From Kofleriaceae bacterium (GTDB taxonomy: Bacteria > Myxococcota_A > Polyangia > Haliangiales > Haliangiaceae), in assembly GCA_018058095.1 (NCBI GenBank), contig JAGPCO010000007.1:50295-114294 (forward strand): a stretch of 64,000 nt of DNA. The letters run 5' to 3'. A program made the translations under genes and the position numbers. The notes under the pieces were generated by a model, which saw only the letters and a program-made list of their open reading frames with translations, was not told the DNA's origin and ran no database searches. Below, one piece after another: positions 51,664 through 62,173 of this stretch (position 1 is the first letter of the stretch; the number at the start of each line of letters is the position of its first letter).

Positions 51664-52878
51664 ATGGCCCTGCCCGGTCCGATCCGCATCGCGTCTCGTC
51701 TCGACCCCATCAAGCCGTCGATCACCCTGGCGGTGACCGCCAAGGCGGCCAAGCTCAAGGCCGACGGCGTCGACGTCATCTCGTTCGGCGCCGGCGAGCC
51801 CGACTTCGACACCCCCGATCACATCAAGGACGCGGCCAAGGCCGGGCTCGACCGCGGCGTCGGCAAGTACACCGACGTGGCCGGGCTGGCGCCGCTGCGC
51901 GCGGCCATCGCCGCCGAGCTGAGCCGGGTCCACGCCACCAGCCTGACCGCCGAGCAGGTGCTGGTGTCGGCCGGGGCCAAGCACAGCCTGTTCAACCTGT
52001 TCATGGCCCTGCTCGACCCGGGCGACGAGGTCATCATCCCCGCGCCGTACTGGGTGTCGTACCCCGACATGGTCATGCTCGCCGGCGGCCGCCCGGTCAT
52101 CGTCGAGACCCGGGCCGAGGACGACTTCACGGTCCGGCCCGAGGCGGTGCGCGCCGCCATCTCCGGCCGGACCCGGGCCATCGTCCTCAACACGCCGTCC
52201 AACCCGACCGGCGCGGTGTACAGCCCGGCCCAGATCGCCGGCCTGGCCGAGGTGGTGGCGGCGCACGACCTGCTGGTCATCTCCGACGACATCTACCGCT
52301 CGCTCGTGTACGGCGACGCCCGCTACGCGTCGATCGCCGCGGTCAGCCCGGAGCTGGCCGCCCGCACCATCCTGGTCGACGGCGTGTCGAAGACCTACGC
52401 CATGACCGGCTGGCGCATCGGATACACCGCCGGGCCGCTGTCGGTGATCAAGGCCATGACCAAGATCCAGGGCCAGTCGACCTCCAACGCCGCCCACGTG
52501 GCCCAGGTCGCGACCCTGGCCGCGCTGACCGGGCCGCAGGACTGCGTCGAGACCATGCGGCGCGCGTTCGACGAGCGCCGGCTCGAGATGGTGAAGCTGC
52601 TGCGGGCCATTCCCGGCGTGAGCTGCCGCGAGCCCAAGGGCGCGTTCTACGCCTTCCCCGATCTGTCGAGCTACGTCGGCCGGCGCACCCCGGAGGGCTC
52701 GATCCTCGACGACGACGTCCAGCTGTGTGACTGGCTGGTCGAGGTCGGCAAGGTGGCGGTCGTGCCGGGCTCGGGCTTCGGCGCGCCCGGCCACGTGCGG
52801 CTGTCGTACGCGTGCGCGATGTCCAACATCCAGGAGGGCGTGCGGCGCATGGCCGAGGCCCTCGGCCGCCTGCGCTGA
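51664..52878 (+). CDS. class I/II pyridoxal-phosphate aminotransferase (aspartate type)
   Basis: 404 residues. Seen: FGAGEPDFDTPDHI, the NTPSNPTGAV loop, the PLP-Lys in DGVSKTYAMTGWRIGY, and the substrate-carboxylate Arg in VRLSYACAM. It resembles aspartate/prephenate aminotransferases of the Ib group, which transfer amino groups between aspartate or glutamate and 2-oxo acids. It begins two bases after coaD; its stop (TGA) overlaps the next gene's ATG by one base. Confidence 0.9.
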   Translation: MALPGPIRIASRLDPIKPSITLAVTAKAAKLKADGVDVISFGAGEPDFDTPDHIKDAAKAGLDRGVGKYTDVAGLAPLRAAIAAELSRVHATSLTAEQVLVSAGAKHSLFNLFMALLDPGDEVIIPAPYWVSYPDMVMLAGGRPVIVETRAEDDFTVRPEAVRAAISGRTRAIVLNTPSNPTGAVYSPAQIAGLAEVVAAHDLLVISDDIYRSLVYGDARYASIAAVSPELAARTILVDGVSKTYAMTGWRIGYTAGPLSVIKAMTKIQGQSTSNAAHVAQVATLAALTGPQDCVETMRRAFDERRLEMVKLLRAIPGVSCREPKGAFYAFPDLSSYVGRRTPEGSILDDDVQLCDWLVEVGKVAVVPGSGFGAPGHVRLSYACAMSNIQEGVRRMAEALGRLR

Positions 52879-55800
52879 TGGAGCGGCCGTCCGAGCGCTA
52901 CCAGCTCCTCGGGCGGCTCGGCGCCACGCCCGGCGGCACGCTGCACAAGGCGTTCGACCGCCACCTCGGGCGCGAGGTCGCGCTGCGCCTGATCGAGCGC
53001 CGCCACGGCCTGGCCAACCTGCGCAGCGAGTTCGTCGCCATCGCCCGCATCCGCGCGCCGTACCTGGTCGAGATCCTCGACTACGGGCTGACCGGCGCCG
53101 GCTGGGAGTTCGTGACCATGGAGCTGGTCGGCGAGATCACTGGCGTGATCGGGCCAGCCATCGTCGGTGACGGCCTGGCCGCGCACATGCTGGCCCGGTG
53201 GGACGCGATCCTCGAGGGCGTGGCGGCGCTGCACCGGCGCGACCTGGCGCACGGCTGGCTCCGCCCCGGCGCCATCGCCGGCGACGGCGCCGCGCTGCGG
53301 GTGACCGGCGCCGGCATCATCCGCCCGCCGCTGCCGGTCGTGGCCCAGCACGGCCTGATGCCGTACGTCGCCCCCGAGGCCTGGTCGGCCGGGCCCGACC
53401 CGCGCGCCGACGTGTACGCGCTCGGCGCGATGTTGTGCGCCGAGGTGACGGGCGCGCCGCCGCTGCGCAGCGCCGACCTGCGCCAGCTGCTGGCGGCCCA
53501 GCGCCGGGTCACGCCGAGCGAGCCGCCGCCCGCGCTGCCGCCGGCGCTGGCACCGCTGCTGGCGCGCTGGTGCGCCGGGGTGCCGAGCGAGCGCCCGGCC
53601 GACGCCGACGAGGCGCGCGCCCTGCTGCACGACCTGGCCGGCCTGGGCAGCGCCGAGGCCCGCCGGCGACGGCGCTCGTCCGACCCGGTCGGCCGCGGTG
53701 GCGATGGCGCCAGCGCGACCAGCGCGGACCTGCTCGACCGGGCCCAGCTGCCGGCGCGCTCGGTGCCGTCGGCCATCGGCCGCGAGCGCGAGCTGGCCGA
53801 CCTCGACCGCCTGTGGAGCGAGGCGCGCACCGGCCGCGGCGCCGCCACCCTGCTGGTCGGCGACGTGTCGATGGGCGCCACCCACCTCCTGGCCGAGCTC
53901 GAGCTGCGCGCGCAGACCAGCGGCGCGCTGGTGGTGCCGACCCGGCTGGCCGACGATCACCCGTGGGCGGGCCTGGCCGAGCTGGTGCGGGCGCTATCGC
54001 ACCACGCCTCGCCCGACGCCGTCGCCGGCCTGGCCGAGCGAACCGCGCTGGCGGCGGTGGCGGCGCGCCGGCCGCTGCCCGACGCCGCCGCCCGCTGGAG
54101 CGTGGCCGACGGCCTGGCCCAGCTGGTCAGCGCCCTGTCGGGCCGCGCCCCGCTGCTGCTGACCTTCGACGACCTCGACCAGGCCAGCGCGCCGGTGGTC
54201 GACGTGCTCGGCTACCTGGCCCGCGCCGCGCCGGAGTCGTCGGTGCTGCTGGTCATCGCCGCCCACGGCGACGCCGCGCGGTCGCAGGCGCGGATCGAGC
54301 CCCTGGCGCGCGCCATCCGCGCGGCCCAGCGCGGGCTGGTCATCGAGATGCCGCCGCTGTCGCGCGGCGCCATGCACGCGCTGGTCGGGCACGCCACCGA
54401 CCGCGGGGTGGCGACGGCGCTGGCCGACGAGCTGCATCGCGCCAGCGGCGGCAACCCGGGCCAGGCCCTGGCCCTCTTGCGCCGGATGGCAGCGACCGGG
54501 CAGATCGCCCGCCTGGCCGGGCAGTGGGTGGTCGACCCGTCCGCCGCCGTGCCGGCGCCGCTGTCGCCGCTGGCCAACCTGCGCGGCCGCCTGGCGCCGG
54601 TGTCGGCACCGTCGCGCGCGATCATCCGCGCGGTCGCCACCCTCGGGCCGCGCTTCGATCGCGCGCTGGCGGCCGCGGCGCTCGGGGTCGAGCCGGGTGA
54701 GCCACCACCCCGGCTGGCCTCGGTCGACCAGACCCGGCGCATCCACGTCGCCGGTGCGGCCGAGCCCGCCGGCGCGAACGGGCCGGACCGGGCTGGCGAC
54801 GGCGACGCCGACGCCGGCGTGCCGCAGCTGCTCGACGACGCGGTGGTGGCGGTGTCGATGTCGGTCGCCATCGACGGCGGTGATCCGGCCGGCGCCGCCG
54901 GCGCGGGGCGAGCGCCGACGGTCGCCTCGATCGAGGCCGTCGACAGCGCGCTGGCGGCGGCGGTCACCGCCGGCGTGGTCGCGGCCGACCCGGCCACCGC
55001 CCGCTACCACTTCGTCGACCCGACCAGCGCGCGCGCCCTCGGCGAGGAGCTCGACGCCGGCGCCCGCCGCGCCGTGCTGGTCCGGGCCCGGCGCGCGCTC
55101 AGCCGGCGCTTCGCCGACGGCGACCGCGAGGAGGCCGGGCGGCTGGCCGAGCTGGCCGACCGCCTGGGCGACCGCGCCGACGCCGCCCGCTGGCTGCGCG
55201 CCGCGGCCGAACACGCCGCGACCTTCGGCGACCTGACCACGGCGGTCGAGCTGGCGGGGGTGCTGGCCGGACGCGGCGCCGAGGCCGACCCGCACCGCCT
55301 GGCGGTGGCCGAGCAGGCCGCGCGCTGGGCCACCAGCATCGGCGATCTCGACGCCGGCCTGGCCCTGGCCCGGGCCGCGGCCGGGCGCGGGCCCAGCCTC
55401 GAGGTGGCGCTGCTGCACCGCGCCCGCGGCGAGTTCGACCTCGCGCTGGGCGAGGCGCGCCGCCTGATCGCCGACGGGCGCGAGCCGGCCCGGGCCCAGC
55501 TGCTCCTGGCCGAGCTGGCGCGTGATCGGGGCGACCTGCGCGCCGCCCACGCCGCCATCGGCCTGGCCCTGGCCAGCGCCAGCGCCGGCGCCGACCAGGT
55601 CCGGGCGCTGCGGGTCGCGGCCGACATCGAGGTCCGCGCCGGCGAGCGAGCCCGGGCCCAGCAGCTGCTCGACCAGGCGCTGCCGCTGGCGCGCGCCGGC
55701 GGCGACGCGCTGACGCTGGCCGAGGTCCACCACGATCGCGGCCGGCTGGCCATCACCGACGGCGACTTCGCGACCGCGCGCGACCAGCTCGAGCTGGCGG

Positions 55801-57827
55801 TGGCCGCGGCCGAGGCGGCCGGCGAGCTCGGCCAGCTGACCCGGTCGCTCATCAACCTCGGCGCCGGCCACTACTTCCTGGGCGACTGGTCGCGCGCGCG
55901 CATGGCGTGGGACCGCGCCCGCAAGCTGTCGGAGCGCCTCGGCAACGACGACGAGCTGCTGCGGGTCCTCAACAACCTGGGCTCGCTGTACCGCGACCTC
56001 GGGCTGTTCGCCGAGGCGCGCCGGCTGCTCGAGCGCGCGACCGAGGTGGCCGCGCGCACCGGCGCGACCCGGCTGGCGGCGATGGTCGCGGCCAACCAGG
56101 GCGAGATCGACGCCCGCTGCGGCGACTTCGCGCGCGCCAGCGAGCGGTACCGCACCGCGCTGGCCGAGTTCGAGCGGCTGGGCGCCGACGGCGACGTCAT
56201 CGAGACCCGGCGCCGGATGTGTGAGCTCGACCTCGCGCTCGGCCGCCACGACGAGGCCCTGGCCCGCGCCATCGACGCCATCCGCGAGGCGCGCGACGCC
56301 TCGGCCCGGCTCGAGGAGGGCATCCTGCACCGGGTCGCCGCCCGCGCCGCCCGCCTGTTCGGCGACCTCGACTCGGCCGCGTGGTTCGCCGGGCGCGCGC
56401 GCGAGCGCCTGGCCAGCCACCACGCCCGCTACGAGCTGGCGCGCGCCCACGAGGAGGCCGCGGCCATCGCCGACGCCCGTGGTGAGCCGGGTGGGCCGGC
56501 CCTGCGCGACGAGGCGATCGCCACCTACGAGGCGCTGGGCGCGCAGTGGGACCTGGCCCGCGTGCGCGCGCCGATGGCGCAGCGCAGCGCGCCGGGGCCG
56601 GCCCCGGCCGAGAGCGACCTGGTCCGGCAGGTCAGCCAGGCCATCGCCGCGCTCGATCCCGAGCGCGCGCTGGCCGGCGCGCTGCAGGCGTGCGCCAGCG
56701 CGGGTGGCTACGAGCGCGCGGTGCTGCTGGCGCTGGCCGACGACGGCCGGCCGCACGAGCTGCACCGCCACCTCGGCGGCGCCGGCGAGGACCTCAGCCC
56801 CGACGCCAGCCTGGCCATCTCGGTGCTGGTCCGGCGGGTCGCGGCCACCGGCGTCACCCTGGCCGGCGACACCTCGGCCTGGCCCGAGCTGCACCGGCTC
56901 GGCGTCGAGCACGTGCTGGCGGCCCCGCTCAAGGTCGCCGACCACGTCCTCGGCGTGATGTACCTCGACACCAGCGTGGCGCGGCCGGCGCCGCCCGAGC
57001 TCCCGGTCGACACCGTCGCCACCTTGCTGGCCTTGACCATCGACCGGGCCCGCCTGGCCAGCGAGAGCCGGCGCCGCGGCGACCTGATGTCGATCCTGGC
57101 CCACGAGATCCGCAACCCGCTGTCGGCCATCCTCGGCTACGCCGAGCTCGGCACCGACGAGGCCAGCGACGCCCGCGTCGCGGTCGACGCCCTCACCCGC
57201 ATCCGCGCCGACGGCGAGCGCCTGCGCCGCCTGCTCGACGGGGTGATGGCGCTGGCCCGGCGCGAGCCACGCGCGGCCGCGGCCGAGCCGGTGGCGATCG
57301 ACCTCGGCCAGCTCGCGCGCGACGTCGTCGCCAGCCAGTGGGCCAGCGCCGAGCAACGCGCCACCAGCCTGACCGTCGACGCCGACGGCACCGGCCTGTC
57401 GGCGCGCGGCCACGGCGACGACCTGACCCAGGTCCTGTCGAACCTGATCGGCAACGCCATCAAGCACACCCCGCCCGGCGGCGCCATCCGGGTCCGGGTC
57501 CGGCGCGAGGCCGTCGTCGCCGGCGACCCACACCTGCCGCCGCCGACCGCGACCGACCCGCGCGCGTGGGTCCCGCTCGCCGCCGGCTCGCCGGTCGGCG
57601 ACTTCGTGCGCATCGACGTCACCGACAACGGCCCGGGCATCGACCCGGCCGTGCGCGACCACCTGTTCGACAAGTTCGTGCAGGGCGCCCGCTCGGGCCG
57701 GAGCGGCCTCGGCCTGGGCCTGTACATCGCCCGCCAGATCGTCAGCCGCCACGGCGGCGCCATCTGGGCCGACGCCGCCCCCGGCGGCGGCGCCTCGTTC
57801 AGCGTGCGCCTGCCGGTCGCGCTGTAG
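52878..57827 (+). CDS. pseudokinase-ATPase-like-TPR-GAF-histidine kinase
   Basis: 1,649 residues. N-terminal protein-kinase fold (about 5-260) lacks catalytic residues: VAIK is VALRLI, HRDLKPxN is HGWLRPGA (His125, Asp to Trp), and DFG is GAG. Next an AAA/STAND-like domain whose P-loop is GDVSMGATH (from 328), without Lys. TPR-like helices fill about 700-1240 (LGQLTRSLINLGAGHYFLGDWSRA). A GAF domain (about 1250-1390) is followed by HisKA with His1409 in ILAHEIRNPLSAILGY and HATPase with NLIGNAIKHTPPGG, NGPGID and GLGLGLYIARQI. It probably senses through the degenerate modules and signals by the kinase end. ATG overlaps the aminotransferase stop. Confidence 0.85.
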   Translation: MERPSERYQLLGRLGATPGGTLHKAFDRHLGREVALRLIERRHGLANLRSEFVAIARIRAPYLVEILDYGLTGAGWEFVTMELVGEITGVIGPAIVGDGLAAHMLARWDAILEGVAALHRRDLAHGWLRPGAIAGDGAALRVTGAGIIRPPLPVVAQHGLMPYVAPEAWSAGPDPRADVYALGAMLCAEVTGAPPLRSADLRQLLAAQRRVTPSEPPPALPPALAPLLARWCAGVPSERPADADEARALLHDLAGLGSAEARRRRRSSDPVGRGGDGASATSADLLDRAQLPARSVPSAIGRERELADLDRLWSEARTGRGAATLLVGDVSMGATHLLAELELRAQTSGALVVPTRLADDHPWAGLAELVRALSHHASPDAVAGLAERTALAAVAARRPLPDAAARWSVADGLAQLVSALSGRAPLLLTFDDLDQASAPVVDVLGYLARAAPESSVLLVIAAHGDAARSQARIEPLARAIRAAQRGLVIEMPPLSRGAMHALVGHATDRGVATALADELHRASGGNPGQALALLRRMAATGQIARLAGQWVVDPSAAVPAPLSPLANLRGRLAPVSAPSRAIIRAVATLGPRFDRALAAAALGVEPGEPPPRLASVDQTRRIHVAGAAEPAGANGPDRAGDGDADAGVPQLLDDAVVAVSMSVAIDGGDPAGAAGAGRAPTVASIEAVDSALAAAVTAGVVAADPATARYHFVDPTSARALGEELDAGARRAVLVRARRALSRRFADGDREEAGRLAELADRLGDRADAARWLRAAAEHAATFGDLTTAVELAGVLAGRGAEADPHRLAVAEQAARWATSIGDLDAGLALARAAAGRGPSLEVALLHRARGEFDLALGEARRLIADGREPARAQLLLAELARDRGDLRAAHAAIGLALASASAGADQVRALRVAADIEVRAGERARAQQLLDQALPLARAGGDALTLAEVHHDRGRLAITDGDFATARDQLELAVAAAEAAGELGQLTRSLINLGAGHYFLGDWSRARMAWDRARKLSERLGNDDELLRVLNNLGSLYRDLGLFAEARRLLERATEVAARTGATRLAAMVAANQGEIDARCGDFARASERYRTALAEFERLGADGDVIETRRRMCELDLALGRHDEALARAIDAIREARDASARLEEGILHRVAARAARLFGDLDSAAWFAGRARERLASHHARYELARAHEEAAAIADARGEPGGPALRDEAIATYEALGAQWDLARVRAPMAQRSAPGPAPAESDLVRQVSQAIAALDPERALAGALQACASAGGYERAVLLALADDGRPHELHRHLGGAGEDLSPDASLAISVLVRRVAATGVTLAGDTSAWPELHRLGVEHVLAAPLKVADHVLGVMYLDTSVARPAPPELPVDTVATLLALTIDRARLASESRRRGDLMSILAHEIRNPLSAILGYAELGTDEASDARVAVDALTRIRADGERLRRLLDGVMALARREPRAAAAEPVAIDLGQLARDVVASQWASAEQRATSLTVDADGTGLSARGHGDDLTQVLSNLIGNAIKHTPPGGAIRVRVRREAVVAGDPHLPPPTATDPRAWVPLAAGSPVGDFVRIDVTDNGPGIDPAVRDHLFDKFVQGARSGRSGLGLGLYIARQIVSRHGGAIWADAAPGGGASFSVRLPVAL

Positions 57828-57899
57828 CAACATCGAAGGAATACCGACGGGCCGGCGCTGGGTTGCACCGGCGCCCCCCACGGTGCATCGTCGTAGCGA

Positions 57900-58994
<1,095 letters not shown>

Positions 58995-59022
58995 CCCGGC
59001 CCGGGCGCCACCCACGGCTGGC

Positions 59023-59949
59023 GTGCGCCGCGCCGGCGCCACCGCGGCGGTCGGCGTGATCGACCGCGAGCTGGTGCGCAAGGCGCGCCGCATCGAGCTG
59101 GCCAGCCGGCGCCTGGTCGACCAGCAGCTGGCCGGGCAGTACCACTCGGTCTTCAAGGGGCGCGGCCTGGTGTTCGCCGACGTACGCGCCTACTACCCGG
59201 GCGACGACGTGCGGGCCATCGACTGGAACGTGTCGGCGCGGATGAACGTGCCGCACATCAAGCAGTTCGTCGAGGAGCGCGACCGCACCATCATCCTGGT
59301 GCTCGACTGCAGCGCCTCGCTCGGTTTCGGCTCGACGACCCGGGCCAAGCGCGAGCTGGCGGCCGAGCTGGCCGCGGTGGTGGCGCTGTCGGCCATCAAG
59401 AACAACGACCGGGTCGGCCTCATGCTGGTGAGCGATCGGGTCGAGCGCTACCTGCCGGCCAAGAAGGGCAAGCGCCACGTCATGCGCATCATCGCCGAGA
59501 TCCTGGCGGTGAACCCGGCGTCGCCGCGGACCAACCTGGCGGTCGGGCTGGGCCTGCTCGGTCGGGTCCTGCGCCGGCGCGCCGTGGTGTTCCTGCTGTC
59601 GGACTTCCTCGACCAGCCGGCCCGATGGGACGGCGCGCTCGGCATGCTGGCGCAACGGCACGAGGTGGTGCCGGTGGTGGTGACCGATCCGATGGAGGCG
59701 GCGCTGCCCGAGGTCGGCCTGGTCCACTTCGAGGACCTCGAGACTGGCGAGCTGGTCGAGATCGACACCGCCGGTCCGGCCGCGCGGGCCTACGCAACCG
59801 CCAGCGCCGCCGCCGCCGCCGAGCGGGACCAGCGCCTGCGCCGGCTCGGCCTCGACGTGGTCACCGTGGCCACCGACCAGCCCTACGTCGAGGCGCTCAT
59901 CGCCTTCTTCCGGGCCCGGGCCCGGGCCCGACACAAGGTGCGCGGGTGA
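59023..59949 (+). CDS. DUF58 protein
   Basis: 308 residues from GTG 59023 (GTG 59056 also possible). The DUF58 signature FADVRAYYPGDDVRAIDWNVSARM is present, followed by a VWA-like fold with the MIDAS-like DCSAS (VLDCSASLGFG). It is a cytoplasmic partner of MoxR in the Bat operon. It ends with a GTGA overlap into the next gene. Confidence 0.9.
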   Translation: MRRAGATAAVGVIDRELVRKARRIELASRRLVDQQLAGQYHSVFKGRGLVFADVRAYYPGDDVRAIDWNVSARMNVPHIKQFVEERDRTIILVLDCSASLGFGSTTRAKRELAAELAAVVALSAIKNNDRVGLMLVSDRVERYLPAKKGKRHVMRIIAEILAVNPASPRTNLAVGLGLLGRVLRRRAVVFLLSDFLDQPARWDGALGMLAQRHEVVPVVVTDPMEAALPEVGLVHFEDLETGELVEIDTAGPAARAYATASAAAAAERDQRLRRLGLDVVTVATDQPYVEALIAFFRARARARHKVRG

Positions 59950-61100
59950 GGTTCCACGCGCGCACACACGCGACCGCGGCCGTGGCGGCGCTGGTGCTGA
60001 TCGCCGGGGCCGCGTCGGCCTGGGCCCAGCCCGACCCCGACCTCGGCGCGGCGCTCGGGCCAGACGCCGCACCCGCGCCCGCGCCGGCCCCGCCCGTCGA
60101 CGCCGCCCCGCCGGCGCCGCCCGATGCCGGCCTGACCATCGACGACCTCGGCCCCGAGTTCGGCCAGCCCGAGCTACGCGTGGCGGCCAGCCCGCGCCAG
60201 GTCGTGCTGGGTGATCGCTTCACGCTGATCGTGACCGTCGTGCACCGGACCGACGTCACCGTCAACCTGCCCGAGCCGCTCGAGCTGGGGCCGGCGTTCG
60301 AGATCCGGCGCCGGGACGAGCGCAGCCGGCCCCGGGGCGACGGCAAGCTCGAGCGCGAGTGGCAGTTCGAGGTGATCGCCTGGGGCCTGGGCGACGTCGC
60401 GGTGCCGCCGATCGAGCTGACCTTCGTGCTGGCGGGGCGCGCCGCGGTGATCGTCTCGCCGCCGGTGCGCCTGACCGTGACCGGCATGCTCGGCGACGAC
60501 ATCGACCAGACCAAGGCGCGCGGGCTGGCGCCCCCACGCCTGCTGCGCCGGCGCGACTGGTGGCTGGCCCTGGTCGTCGGCGCCGGGGTCGGCGCGGTGG
60601 TCGCGGTGGTGGTCATCGCCGCGCTGGTGCGGCGCCGGCGCCGGCGTCCGGTCGTGATCGGCGCCGACGGCCGGGCCCGCCCGGTCCGCCTCGACGACGC
60701 GGCGACCGAGGCGGTGCGCGCGCTCGACGCCCTGGCGGCGTCGGGCCAGCTCGAGACCGACCCTCGCGCGGCCGGCCTGCGCATGGGCGAGATCATGCGC
60801 ACCTTCTGGGGCCGCCGGCACGGCCTGCCCACCGACGAGCTGACCTCGTCGCAGCTGCGCGCCGAGCTGGCGCGGCGCCTGGGCCCACGCGCCGGGGCCG
60901 AGGCGGTGGCGTGGGTCGAGCGCTGGGACCAGGTCCGCTACGCCGGCCGCGCCCCGGTCGGTGATGACGCCCGCGCGATGCACGCGGCGGCCCGGGCCAT
61001 CGTCGTCGGCGCCGTCGAGCCAGCGCCAGCGCCGACGCCGACGGCTCCGGTCAGCAGCGACGAGCCGGCCGTGCCCGCCGCGAGCGAGGTGACGCCATGA
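59946..61100 (+). CDS. BatD-like exported protein with one membrane anchor
   Basis: 384 residues from GTG 59946, which overlaps the DUF58 stop. Signal peptide (AAVAALVLIAGAASAWA), a Pro/Ala/Asp linker, an Ig-like domain (LRVAASPRQVVLGDRFTLIVTV), then a single membrane span (WWLALVVGAGVGAVVAVVVIAALV) and a cytoplasmic C-terminal tail. This is the usual plan of BatD/DUF4381 partners. Overlaps batA (ATGA). Confidence 0.75.
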   Translation: MRFHARTHATAAVAALVLIAGAASAWAQPDPDLGAALGPDAAPAPAPAPPVDAAPPAPPDAGLTIDDLGPEFGQPELRVAASPRQVVLGDRFTLIVTVVHRTDVTVNLPEPLELGPAFEIRRRDERSRPRGDGKLEREWQFEVIAWGLGDVAVPPIELTFVLAGRAAVIVSPPVRLTVTGMLGDDIDQTKARGLAPPRLLRRRDWWLALVVGAGVGAVVAVVVIAALVRRRRRRPVVIGADGRARPVRLDDAATEAVRALDALAASGQLETDPRAAGLRMGEIMRTFWGRRHGLPTDELTSSQLRAELARRLGPRAGAEAVAWVERWDQVRYAGRAPVGDDARAMHAAARAIVVGAVEPAPAPTPTAPVSSDEPAVPAASEVTP

Positions 61101-62173
61101 GCTGGCGGCGCGCCCTGCTCGGCTGGGCCTGGGTGATCGCGCTGGCGGCGCTGACCGCGGCCATCGTCGCCGTCATCCTCGACGATGGACGGCACGGCCT
61201 GGCCATCACCTGGCGCCACCCGTGGGCCATGGCCCTGGCCGCGTCCGGCCTGCTGGTCGGCTGGGTCGGGTTCCACCTGCGTGCCACCCGGGCCGGACGG
61301 CTCGGCTTCTCGCGCGCGGCCGAGCTGGCGCGCCATCCGCGCGGCTGGGTCGAGCGGCTGGTGCAGGTCCCGACGGCGCTGCGGGTGGTGGCGCTGGTGG
61401 TGCTGGCGCTGGCCCTGGCCCGCCCGGTCACCTTCCGCACCGTGACCCGTCAGCTCGACAGCGTCGACATCATGCTGGTGTTCGACCTGTCGCGCTCGAT
61501 GGAGGAGACCGACCTGCCGCGTGACCGGCTCGACGCCGCCCAGCGCGTGGTGCGGCGCTTCATCGATCGCCGCAAGAACGACCGGGTCGGCCTGGTGGTG
61601 TTCGGCCAGGGCGCCATGCTGCAGTGCCCGCTCACGCTCGACATGGACCTGCTCGACAGGGTGGTGGCCGACCTGACCCTGGGCGACATCCCCGGCTATG
61701 GCACCGCCATCGGCGACGGCCTGGCCCTGGGCGTGGCCCAGCTGCGCCGGGCCGAGGCGCGCGACGGCAAGAAGAACGCCAAGATCGTCATCCTCCTGTC
61801 GGACGGCGACTCCAACTGGGTCACCCGGTTCAACCCGAACGAGGCGGCGGCGCTGGCCCGCAAGGAGGGCATCAAGGTCTTCACCGTGCTCATCGGCCGC
61901 GACGACCTGTTCCTGTTCGGCGGCGGCAGCGTCAACCCGCAGACCCTGCGCGACATCGCCTCGACCACCGGCGGCAGGTTCTTCCGGGCCGAGGACGAGG
62001 CCGAGCTCGAGCGCAGCTTCCGGCTGGTGCGCGAGCAGCTCGACAAGAACAAGCGCATCAAGCGCGAGCGCAAGCTCGACGCCGAGCTGGCCTGGCCGCT
62101 GCTCGTGCTGGCGTGTGGCCTGCTCGCGCTCGAGCAGCTGATGGCGCGGACCCGGTTCCGGAGGTTGACGTGA
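61097..62173 (+). CDS. BatA-like VWA membrane protein
   Basis: 358 residues. Two N-terminal and one C-terminal membrane segments frame a von Willebrand A domain. The metal site is VFDLSRSMEET (DxSxS) with the later Thr (GYGTAIG) and Asp (LLSDGDSNW). It binds partners in the envelope in response to MoxR (family knowledge). It overlaps genes on both sides by four bases. Confidence 0.88.
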   Translation: MSWRRALLGWAWVIALAALTAAIVAVILDDGRHGLAITWRHPWAMALAASGLLVGWVGFHLRATRAGRLGFSRAAELARHPRGWVERLVQVPTALRVVALVVLALALARPVTFRTVTRQLDSVDIMLVFDLSRSMEETDLPRDRLDAAQRVVRRFIDRRKNDRVGLVVFGQGAMLQCPLTLDMDLLDRVVADLTLGDIPGYGTAIGDGLALGVAQLRRAEARDGKKNAKIVILLSDGDSNWVTRFNPNEAAALARKEGIKVFTVLIGRDDLFLFGGGSVNPQTLRDIASTTGGRFFRAEDEAELERSFRLVREQLDKNKRIKRERKLDAELAWPLLVLACGLLALEQLMARTRFRRLT

